Source: CAYVBN01 sp964538565
Lineage (GTDB): Bacteria > Pseudomonadota > Alphaproteobacteria > Rhizobiales > Xanthobacteraceae
Direction of reading: 5' to 3'
Assembly: GCA_964538565.1 (NCBI GenBank)
Contig: CAZIGW010000007.1
Location: 1 to 36,729 of the forward strand
Length of the DNA: 36,729 bases
Both the position numbers and the translations under genes were made by a program. Below, in pieces: positions 26,701-34,781 of this stretch (positions are counted from its first letter, which is position 1; the number at the start of each line of letters is the position of its first letter). The notes below the pieces were generated by a model. That model saw only the letters and a program-made list of their open reading frames with translations. It was not told where the DNA came from and ran no database searches.

Positions 26701-26906
26701 ACCTGCAGGAAGACCTCGCGCACCAGCCGGCAGGCGCGCCGGGTCGGCAGATAAAGTGTTGCGGACGCGAGCGAGAGCGGGTCGTGCCGCGGCGAGAAGC
26801 CCGGCACCAGCCGGCCGTCCACCAGCGCTTCGACGAGCGTTGGCAGGAAAGGCGCCGAAGCCGGGATGTTGAAGACGCGGGGCGGGTGAACGGGCGCGGG
26901 ACTCAT
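23751..26906 (-). CDS. addB: AddB, double-strand break repair protein (alphaproteobacterial type)
   Basis: A 1051-residue partner of AddA with an inactivated helicase core and a C-terminal nuclease domain. The N-terminus has TLYLPTRRACRLVREVF, the degenerate first helicase motif region, and VVLGGLVEGVWPPETRND lies before the nuclease part. The nuclease active site is RFAILDFKTGD with Asp922 and Lys924 and QLTLEAAIL. The four cysteines that hold an iron-sulfur cluster in Firmicutes AddB are absent (WLRDPYTIYAKHIL has Asp where the first Cys would be), as expected for the alphaproteobacterial form. No strong ribosome binding site precedes the ATG at 26906; MurU ends 114 bases upstream. Confidence 0.95.
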   Translation of the reverse strand: MSPAPVHPPRVFNIPASAPFLPTLVEALVDGRLVPGFSPRHDPLSLASATLYLPTRRACRLVREVFLQVLATDAAVLPRIVALGDIDEDEIVFSEIATGMSAADALDLPPTIGALERRMLLARLVLQWTGQVTSAAGAGSVIVHSPTAALALADDLTRLIDDMTTREVSWDRLDGLVPEEVDAYWQLTLRFLKIAREAWPQILNERQAIEPAARRDLLINAETARLATATAGPVIAAGSTGSMPATATLLTTIARLPHGAVVLPGLDTDLDDDAWNLIPGGRDEAGDDLAPATGHPQFAMQALLARLGMPRRAVAPLVPPGPHGRELLVSEALRPAAATDRWTARLKAPDFAAHVASAVGGLTVIAAANAEEEALAIAVALREAVEQERSIAALVTPDRALARRVIAALGRWNVTVDDTGGDRLAETPAGLFALLAAEAALGGLAPLPLLALLKHPLLRLGAPPDRHARAIATLERAVLRGTRPRPGTNGLARALADLRADLARFRRGEETDLHHSDPRTGLDATDLDAAVDLVRRLAEALAPLERLRGAQAFDEIAARHCEAVTALAGDENAEVAAFAGADGAALARAFDDIAQQARFGIRVATDEYAEFFRAVIDDRVVRRAGTPGARVRIYGPLEARLTTFDRVVLGGLVEGVWPPETRNDAWLSRPMRRTLGLDLPERRISLSAHDFAQLLGMKDVVLTHAGKLAGAPTVPSRFLQRLAAVVGERRWNDLLARGRRYLDLAASLDRPARVAPASRPEPKPPRAARPIALSVTEIEHWLRDPYTIYAKHILKLGRLDAVDTPPGAADRGSAIHAAIGAFARRFAESLPADPYGELLALGRVHFAPLEDYPEARAFWWPRFQRICRWFADWEHLRRTGVAAIFAEIHGRIAIPLGERELRLSARADRIERGADGRFAILDFKTGDPPTSKQVRIGIAPQLTLEAAILRGGGFAGIPAGVSVCELAYVRLKGNDPPGEVCTIDLSGVTPDAAADHALEKLAAFARQFEDESTPYRSLVLPMWKNRYGTYDDLARVKEWALTGGALDGGDE

Positions 26907-27020
26907 GCGGACATACTAAGGCGCGATCGGCGAAAGGGGACCCCCGCTCGGCCGATCGCGGGCGTCCGATCGCCACCGACCGCGCCTCGGTGATCGATCC
27001 GCCGCCGATCCGGCCCCGAG

Positions 27021-27758
27021 TCAGGCGGCGCTCGCCGTGATGGCGGCTTCGGCTGCTGCAATTGCGTCCGGCGTTCCGACATGCATCCACACGCCTTCGA
27101 GCCGCAGGCCGTGCAGCCGGCCGGCTTCGGCCGCGCGGTCGAAGAGCAGCGTGAGCGGAAACTCGCCCTCCGGGTGAGCGGCGAAGAGATCGGGCGAGAG
27201 GACCGCCGCTCCGGCGTAGACGAACGGCACGACCTCGCGCTCCTGCCGCCGGCGCAGCCGTCCGTCCGGCGTCATGGCGAAGTCGCCGCGGCCCGAATAC
27301 CCGATGCTGTCCGTCGTCGGCGCGAGCAGCAGCAGCGCGTCCATGGCGGCGGGATCGAAAGATTCCGCCAGCCGGTCGAGATTGGGCTTCACGCCATCGA
27401 TCCAGATCGTGTCGGAGTTGACGTGAAAGAACGGCGCGTCGAACAGGTCGAGCGCCTTGGCGACGCCGCCGCCGGTGCCGAGGAGCGCCTCGCCTTCATC
27501 GGAAATGACGATGCGCGGCCGGCGCCGGTCCTTGAGGTGACGTTCGATCTGGTCGGCGAAGTGGTGCACGTTGACGACCGCGGTTTCGACGCGCGCGTCG
27601 GCCAGCCGATCGAGCACATGATCGATGAGCGGCCTGCCGGCGACGCGGATGAGCGGCTTCGGCACGCGATCGGTGAGCGGACGCATGCGGGTTCCGAGGC
27701 CCGCGGCAAGCACCATGGCGCGATCCGGCCGGTGCGAGGTGCGAGAGCTTGTCGCCAT
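27021..27758 (-). CDS. murU: MurU-like N-acetylmuramate 1-phosphate uridylyltransferase
   Basis: A 245-residue nucleotidyltransferase with the sugar-nucleotide signature MVLAAGLGTRMRPLTDRVPKP, then PLIDHVLDRLADA, NVHHFADQIERHL, LLGTGGGVAKAL and the metal-binding HVNSDTIW. MurU makes UDP-N-acetylmuramic acid from MurNAc-1-phosphate in the anabolic recycling route that bypasses de novo MurA. The preceding gene supplies the matching anomeric kinase, which supports this over a mannose-1-phosphate enzyme. GAGGA lies 8 bases before the ATG at 27758; an ATG at 27773 overlapping the upstream stop is the alternative start. Confidence 0.88.
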   Translation of the reverse strand: MATSSRTSHRPDRAMVLAAGLGTRMRPLTDRVPKPLIRVAGRPLIDHVLDRLADARVETAVVNVHHFADQIERHLKDRRRPRIVISDEGEALLGTGGGVAKALDLFDAPFFHVNSDTIWIDGVKPNLDRLAESFDPAAMDALLLLAPTTDSIGYSGRGDFAMTPDGRLRRRQEREVVPFVYAGAAVLSPDLFAAHPEGEFPLTLLFDRAAEAGRLHGLRLEGVWMHVGTPDAIAAAEAAITASAA

Positions 27759-27769
27759 CAATTCCGTCC

Positions 27770-29314
27770 TCATGAGGGGAGTTGGCTCGGCGGCGGAACG
27801 TGCACCTTGTACCAGGCATTCACGTGCGCGAGCGAGGGATGGGCGAGCGAACGCTGCAGATAGGCCCATACGCGCGGCATGTGACGCAAATATTGCGGCT
27901 TGCCGTCGCGCCGGTCGAGGCGCGCGAAGATACCGAGCACCTTCGAGGCGCGCTGGGCGGCGAGCGTCGCATAGACGCGCGCGAAGGCCGCGATGTCGAA
28001 ATCGGCCTCTGCGGCCCGCCTTGCACGCACGTAGCGCCCGAGCAGGTCGATCTCCATCCGGTCGGGCACGTCGACGCGCGCATCCTGCAGCAGCGAGGCG
28101 AGATCGTAGGCGGCCGGCCCCATCACGGCGTCCTGGAAGTCGAGCAGGCCGATGCGGGCGGTCCCGCTTCGCTTCGGCAGCCACAGCAGATTGGGCGAGT
28201 GATAGTCGCGCAGCACCCAGGTCGTTGGCGCCTCGACCGCGACCCGCAGGGCATTGCGCCAGACGTTCTCGAAATCGGGCCGGCTCGCTTCCGGGACGGG
28301 CGCGTTGCAGCGCGGCAGGTACCAGTCGAGGAGCAGGCCGGCCTCGATCAGAAACGCATCCATGTCGTAGCGCGGCAGCCGGTAGGTGACATGGGGGGCG
28401 ACCGGCAATTCGTCCGGCAGGCCGAGCCGATGCAGGGCGGCCAGCACGTCGACCGCGGCGGCGTAGCGTTCCTCGATCGGCTCCGGCGGCGTGCCCGAGA
28501 CGACGCCCTCGTCGCCGAGATCCTCGAGCACCACGAAGCCGTCGGCGAGGTCGGCGGCGTGGATCTCCGGCGCCGAAAACCCGCGCGCGCGCAGCGCGTA
28601 GGCCATGGCGACGAACGGCTTCACGTCCTCGGCGAGGTGCGCGATGGCGCTGTAGGAGCGCCCGTGCTTGATCGGCGGTCCGTCGGGCCGGCGCGGCGCG
28701 TTCATCAGGATCACCCGCCGCTTGCCGAGCGTCAGCCGCTCGTACAGGCGCGTCGAGGCGTCGCCCTGCAGGCGCTCCCGTGTCGCCTCCTCGTACCCGG
28801 ACTCGTTGAGAAAGCGCCGCATGGCGAGCAGCCGGTCGGCGCGCGCCGCGATCGCCCCGTAGCCGGTGATGCGGGCGTTGCGATAGTCCGGGCCCTGCTG
28901 CGGGTCGACCGTCAAGGTGATGTCGAGGCGGTCGGCGGGGAGAAGGCCGGGGGCCCGGTCGGGCCATTCGACCAGCAGCACGGCGCGCTCGGGCAAGTCG
29001 TCGAAGCCGAGCTCGGCGAGCTCGCTCGAGTCCGCCAGCCGGTAGAGATCGGCGTGCACGACCGGAAAGCGCCCGAGCTCGTAGGTCTGCATCAGCGTGA
29101 AGGTGGGGCTCGGCACCTCGACCGTCTCGTCGCCGGCGAGATAGCGGATCAGGGCGCGCACCAGGGTGGTCTTGCCGGCGCCGAGATCACCCGAAAGCGT
29201 CACGACGTCGCCCGGCTCCAGCATGGCGGCGATGTCGACGACGAGGCGGCGCGTTGCCTGCTCGTCAGGCAGCGCCACGGTGAAAGTCGAGCTGCCGGAC
29301 GTCGTTGGATGCAT
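27770..29314 (-). CDS. Fusion of TsaE (tRNA t6A ATPase) and AmgK-like sugar kinase
   Basis: A 514-residue two-domain protein. Residues 1-145 are TsaE, the ATPase needed with TsaB/TsaD for threonylcarbamoylation of tRNA A37: Walker A GDLGAGKTT (42-50), VPSPTFTLMQTYE and HADLYRL, VEWPD. Residues about 165-500 are an APH-type kinase like AmgK, which phosphorylates N-acetylmuramate/N-acetylglucosamine at C1: VLEDLGDEGV, catalytic DYHSPN with Asp370 and Asn375, and LLDFQDA with Asp392. Fusion proteins of this kind are annotated in Hyphomicrobiales. The ATG at 29314 begins 20 bases after divL; the stop overlaps an in-frame murU start. The fusion joins tRNA modification to cell-wall recycling without an obvious mechanistic link. 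Confidence 0.92.
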   Translation of the reverse strand: MHPTTSGSSTFTVALPDEQATRRLVVDIAAMLEPGDVVTLSGDLGAGKTTLVRALIRYLAGDETVEVPSPTFTLMQTYELGRFPVVHADLYRLADSSELAELGFDDLPERAVLLVEWPDRAPGLLPADRLDITLTVDPQQGPDYRNARITGYGAIAARADRLLAMRRFLNESGYEEATRERLQGDASTRLYERLTLGKRRVILMNAPRRPDGPPIKHGRSYSAIAHLAEDVKPFVAMAYALRARGFSAPEIHAADLADGFVVLEDLGDEGVVSGTPPEPIEERYAAAVDVLAALHRLGLPDELPVAPHVTYRLPRYDMDAFLIEAGLLLDWYLPRCNAPVPEASRPDFENVWRNALRVAVEAPTTWVLRDYHSPNLLWLPKRSGTARIGLLDFQDAVMGPAAYDLASLLQDARVDVPDRMEIDLLGRYVRARRAAEADFDIAAFARVYATLAAQRASKVLGIFARLDRRDGKPQYLRHMPRVWAYLQRSLAHPSLAHVNAWYKVHVPPPSQLPS

Positions 29315-29333
29315 CCGTGGTTCGTCGGGTCGC

Positions 29334-31856
<2,523 letters not shown>

Positions 31857-32300
31857 TCCACAGCCCCTGAGCGGCCTCGCGGCGGCGTCGCGCAGCGTCG
31901 CCGTGAAGCCGAGAAAGGATTTCTCCAATCGTTTCGGATCGCCTCACGAACGGGTCGTGAGCCGAACACGAACAATTTGACTGGTCACTGCGCATTCACC
32001 GGCGAACGAGCCTGCCGGTCGGTTGCGGAGCGTCGGAGTGGCGGCTCCCTGACGTTCCGCGAATCACGTCAATGTACCCTCAACTGCGCGCAGCTCAAAT
32101 GAGTCCAGATCGTGAACTTGCGATTTGTGTCGCGGCCGTGGCGTTCACATTCCATCGCCGGAACAGGCACTTGGATTAGTACCTTCGTGCGAAGAAGGCC
32201 CAGCATCTTGGGGTTCGGCAGGCCGTCAGGGGCACGCAAGCGCAAAATGTCGGCGCGCCCGCCGTGGCGTCGTGCGGCCTTTTTTTCGCTCACGAATGCG
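31857..32300. other. Gene-free region upstream of divL
   Basis: About 440 bases between the divL start and the end of the Rrf2 gene. It must hold the divL promoter. The middle (32100-32200) is visibly less GC-rich than its surroundings. Small frames on both strands (for example minus 32069-32293, GTG start) have no family resemblance and no good ribosome binding site. A plus-strand terminator-like hairpin ends the region at 32286 although no plus-strand gene precedes it. Confidence 0.5.
32261..32286 (+). terminator. Orphan plus-strand intrinsic terminator
   Basis: GCCGT (32261-32265) can pair with GCGGC (32274-32278), followed by C and seven T (32280-32286), one of the few real T tracts in this GC-rich window. 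It is oriented for a plus-strand transcript ending just before the convergent Rrf2 gene, but no plus-strand gene is recognised upstream, so a small RNA is possible. Confidence 0.45.
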
Positions 32301-32750
32301 TCAGAGAGACGACTGCGCCTTTTTCGGGGACCGGTCGGTGCGGGCGGCCATCTTGGCGCGGCGGATCATGTCGTCGATGCTGATGCGGCCGAGCGCCTGC
32401 ACGAATGCCTGCTCGGCTTCGGCCAGCGCCGGGATCACGGCCCGTTCGAGCACGCTCGATGACGGCAGCTCGGGTTCGTCCACATCCTCGGCGGTGGCCG
32501 CCGCACGGATGATCTCCTCAGCGGTGATGCGGCTGCGCTCGCGGGCGAGCTCGTAGCCGCCCCGGGGGCCGCGGATGCTCTTGAGGATGCCGTGGCGCAC
32601 CAGCGCCTGCAGCACGGTCTCGAGATGTCTCGGAGCAAGGCCGCCGCGCTCGGCCAACGCCTTGGCCGAGACCGGCCGCTCGCCGCTGTGAAGAGCAACG
32701 TCGGTCACGGCAGCAATGGCGAGAATGCTCTTGCGCGGAAGCAACGCCAT
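32301..32750 (-). CDS. Rrf2 family transcriptional regulator without cysteines
   Basis: A 149-residue winged-helix regulator. The N-terminal domain has SILAIAAVTDVALH, the recognition region LAPRHLETVLQALVRHGIL and the wing SIRGPRGGYELARE, all typical of Rrf2. IscR, NsrR and RirA bind an iron-sulfur cluster through three cysteines in the region after the wing; this protein has no cysteine at all, so it must sense something else or act constitutively. The ATG at 32750 (MALLPRKS) fits homologues; a GTG at 32762 is the alternative. A nested palindrome lies directly upstream and is a likely self-operator. Confidence 0.88.
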   Translation of the reverse strand: MALLPRKSILAIAAVTDVALHSGERPVSAKALAERGGLAPRHLETVLQALVRHGILKSIRGPRGGYELARERSRITAEEIIRAAATAEDVDEPELPSSSVLERAVIPALAEAEQAFVQALGRISIDDMIRRAKMAARTDRSPKKAQSSL

Positions 32751-32758
32751 GACGGAAT

Positions 32759-32800
32759 GCACGCCCGTTTCAATGGGAACGGTAATATATTAGGGCGTGC
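32759..32800. promoter_or_regulatory. Nested palindrome upstream of the Rrf2 gene
   Basis: GCACGCCC (32759-32766) and GGGCGTGC (32793-32800) form an 8-bp inverted repeat. Inside it are a second inverted repeat, CCGTT (32765-32769) / AACGG (32778-32782), and the fully AT palindrome TAATATATTA (32783-32792), rare in this background and able to serve as a -10 region. The element covers the first bases upstream of the Rrf2 start and suits an autoregulatory operator. Confidence 0.55.
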
Positions 32801-32838
32801 GGAAGGTCCAGCGCGCAGGTGCCCCAAGGTCGCGTGAT

Positions 32839-33318
32839 TCAGCTGCGCCGCGGCTCACCCGGGAGCGTGCCGGTCGAGCCGAATCCGCCGTCGCCGCGCG
32901 CGGTGTCTTCGAGCGCCGACGTCTCCCGCAAGGACGCATGCAGCACCGGGGCCACGACCAGCTGGGCGATACGCATGCCGCGGACGATCGTGAAGGGCTC
33001 GTCGCCCAGGTTGATCATCACCACCTTGATCTCGCCGCGGTAGTCGGCGTCGATCGTCCCGGGGGCATTGAGCACCGTCACGCCGTGTCTTGCGGCGAGT
33101 CCCGACCGGGGGCGCACCTGTGCCTCGCTGCCCGTCGGCAAGGCGATCGCGATCCCGGTCGGCACGAGCGCGCGCTGTCCGGGCGCAAGCACGAGCGGGG
33201 CCTCCGCCGCGACGGCCGCCTGAAGGTCGACACCGGCGGCGAGCGCGCTCTGATAGTCGGGAAGCGGGAGGTCGCGGCCGTGCGGCAGCCGCCTCACCAG
33301 CACCTCGATGCCGCTCAT
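32839..33318 (-). CDS. dut: dUTP diphosphatase
   Basis: A 159-residue trimeric enzyme splitting dUTP to dUMP and pyrophosphate, which keeps uracil out of DNA and feeds thymidylate synthesis. The five motifs are visible in order: SAGVDLQAA-like AAGVDLQAA (I), VRPRSGLAARHG (II), GTIDADYRGEIKV (III), RGMRIAQLVV (IV) and the C-terminal GDGGFGSTG (V) that closes over the substrate. The ATG at 33318 overlaps the coaBC stop (ATGA), with a GGGGGG stretch upstream. coaBC-dut is a widely conserved pair. Confidence 0.97.
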   Translation of the reverse strand: MSGIEVLVRRLPHGRDLPLPDYQSALAAGVDLQAAVAAEAPLVLAPGQRALVPTGIAIALPTGSEAQVRPRSGLAARHGVTVLNAPGTIDADYRGEIKVVMINLGDEPFTIVRGMRIAQLVVAPVLHASLRETSALEDTARGDGGFGSTGTLPGEPRRS

Positions 33319-34724
33319 GATCCCCCCGCCAGCGCCTGCGCGATCCGCGCGACCAGCATTCTCGCCACGTCCTCCTTGGACTGGGTCGGCCAGGACTCGA
33401 CCCCGTCGGAGGTGACGAGGTGCACCGTGTTGCGATCGCCGCCCATCACGCCGGTGGTCGGCGAGACATCGTTGGCGACAATCCAGTCGCATCCCTTGCT
33501 GGCGAGCTTGGCCCGCGCGTGTTCGACCACGTGCTCGGTCTCGGCCGCGAATCCGACGACCAGCCGCGGGCGTCTCGCCGCATCATGCGCGACCGTCGAG
33601 AGGATGTCGGGATTTTCCACCAGCGTGAGCATCGGCTCGCGGCTCGCCACCTTCTTGATCTTCTGCGCCACGACCTCGGCGGCGCGCCAGTCGGCGACCG
33701 CGGCCGCGAACACGGCGGCGTCGGCCGGCAGCGCTTTTTCCACCGCCTCGAGCATCTCGCGCGCGGTCTCGACCCGCACGACGGCGACGCCGGGCGGATC
33801 GGCGAGCGCGACGGGACCGGAGACGAGCGTCACCGCGGCGCCTTCGGCGGCCGCCGCCTGCGCGATGGCGTGGCCCTGCTTGCCCGAGGAGCGGTTGGCG
33901 ATGTAGCGCACCGGGTCGATCGGCTCGTAGGTCGGGCCGGAGGTGACGAGGACCCGCCTGCCCGCAAGCGCGCGGCCGGTGCCGGCGCCGAACACCGAGG
34001 CCACCGCGGCGACGATCTCGAGCGGTTCGGCCATGCGGCCGGTGCCGGTTTCACCGCTCTCCGCCATCTCACCGGCGTTCGGGCCGACCACGCGCACGCC
34101 GTCCGCCACGAGCCGTTCGAGATTGCGCCGGGTGGCCGGGTGCGCCCACATGTGCGGGTTCATGGCGGGAGCGATCACCACCGGTTTGTCGGTGGCGAGC
34201 AGCACCGCCGAGGCGAGATCATCGGCGTGTCCGCCCGCCATCCTGGCCATGAGGTCGGCGGTCGCCGGCGCCACCACGACGAGGTCGGTCTCGCGCGCGA
34301 GCCGGATGTGGCCGATCTCGAATTCGGACAACGGGTCGAACAGCTCGGTGTGGACCCGCTCGCCGGCGATCGCGCCGGCGGAAAGGGGCGTGATGAACTC
34401 GGCCGCCGCCTTGGTCATGACGACGCGCACGTGTGCGCCGCGCTCCCGGAGCCGACGGATGAGGTCGAGCGACTTGTAGGCGGCGATCCCGCCGCCAATG
34501 ACGAGCAGTATGCGCCGTGTCTGCAGGGTCCGAGCGACGCCTGGCCCCAGCCCCGCCGGGCCGGGGGCGGATCCCGAAGACGGTCCCGCCGCCGCGCCGT
34601 CGTCCGCGGCCGCCGCCAGGAGCTGACGGATTTCCTCCTCCATGGAGCGCCCGTTGCGCGCGGCCCGCAACCGCAGCCGCTGCTTGACCGCTTCGCTGAC
34701 GTTCCGGACCGTCAGGCTGCCCAT
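33315..34724 (-). CDS. coaBC: CoaBC with an N-terminal FitA-like ribbon-helix-helix domain
   Basis: A 469-residue bifunctional enzyme: CoaB joins cysteine to 4'-phosphopantothenate and CoaC decarboxylates the product on the way to coenzyme A. Residues 1-42 are extra: a strand (SLTVRNVS) and two helices (EAVKQRLRLRAARNG and RSMEEEIRQLLAAAA) exactly like the DNA-binding fold of FitA/VapB antitoxins. A Gly/Ala/Pro/Ser linker (43-68) leads to the CoaC flavoprotein domain (70-245; His139 in GHIRLA, PAMN with Asn189) and CoaB domain (255-469; SGPTYEPIDPVRYIANRSSG, AAVADWRA). At the E. coli Cys158 position (ACGD-G-GRM) Ser223 is found. ATG 34724 matches antitoxin N-termini; upstream in-frame starts (34754, 34763) would overlap the operator. 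Confidence 0.93.
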   Translation of the reverse strand: MGSLTVRNVSEAVKQRLRLRAARNGRSMEEEIRQLLAAAADDGAAAGPSSGSAPGPAGLGPGVARTLQTRRILLVIGGGIAAYKSLDLIRRLRERGAHVRVVMTKAAAEFITPLSAGAIAGERVHTELFDPLSEFEIGHIRLARETDLVVVAPATADLMARMAGGHADDLASAVLLATDKPVVIAPAMNPHMWAHPATRRNLERLVADGVRVVGPNAGEMAESGETGTGRMAEPLEIVAAVASVFGAGTGRALAGRRVLVTSGPTYEPIDPVRYIANRSSGKQGHAIAQAAAAEGAAVTLVSGPVALADPPGVAVVRVETAREMLEAVEKALPADAAVFAAAVADWRAAEVVAQKIKKVASREPMLTLVENPDILSTVAHDAARRPRLVVGFAAETEHVVEHARAKLASKGCDWIVANDVSPTTGVMGGDRNTVHLVTSDGVESWPTQSKEDVARMLVARIAQALAGGS

Positions 34725-34733
34725 CTGGCGCCC

Positions 34734-34769
34734 CGATGATTGCACTGCAATCATTCTATGCAATCATCG
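34734..34769. promoter_or_regulatory. Operator with three TGCAATCAT half-sites upstream of coaBC
   Basis: Three exact copies of one 9-mer lie within 32 bases: ATGATTGCA (34736-34744, inverted), TGCAATCAT (34746-34754) and TGCAATCAT (34759-34767). The first two form a perfect 9-bp palindrome with a 1-base centre, half-site centres 10 bp apart; the first and third extend to an 11-bp inverted repeat (34734-34744 / 34759-34769). They overlap the -10 box and start of the predicted coaBC transcript. The half-site resembles the TGCTATCA half-site I recall for FitA. The likely binder is the ribbon-helix-helix domain of CoaBC itself. Confidence 0.8.
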
Positions 34770-34781
34770 CGCCGGGATCAA
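34753..34781 (-). promoter_or_regulatory. Promoter of coaBC
   Basis: On the minus strand TTGATC (34776-34781) and TAGAAT (34753-34758) are separated by exactly 17 bases. TAGAAT matches the -10 consensus at 5 of 6 positions and TTGATC the -35 at 4 of 6. The -35 box overlaps the end of ubiB. Transcription would begin near 34747, leaving a leader of about 23 bases. The operator half-sites sit on both sides of the -10 box. Confidence 0.65.

Noticed and set aside
23919..26993. A 1024-codon open frame on the plus strand opposite addB
   Set aside because: It is the antisense shadow of a GC-rich gene: Arg/Gly/Asp-rich, no domain, no ribosome binding site, while the minus strand encodes clear AddB.
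32061..32105. Two GANTC (CcrM) sites upstream of divL as cell-cycle control
   Set aside because: GAATC at 32061 and GAGTC at 32101 are real, but two sites in about 440 bases is close to chance and no CtrA-like box was seen.
32069..32293. A 74-codon minus-strand frame upstream of divL
   Set aside because: GTG start without a binding site, no recognisable family, and codon third positions less GC-rich than the neighbouring genes. It cannot be supported as a gene.
34600..34724. RHH part of coaBC as a separate antitoxin gene with a toxin partner
   Set aside because: No stop codon or restart separates it from CoaC, and neither flanking gene (ubiB, dut) is a PIN or other toxin.
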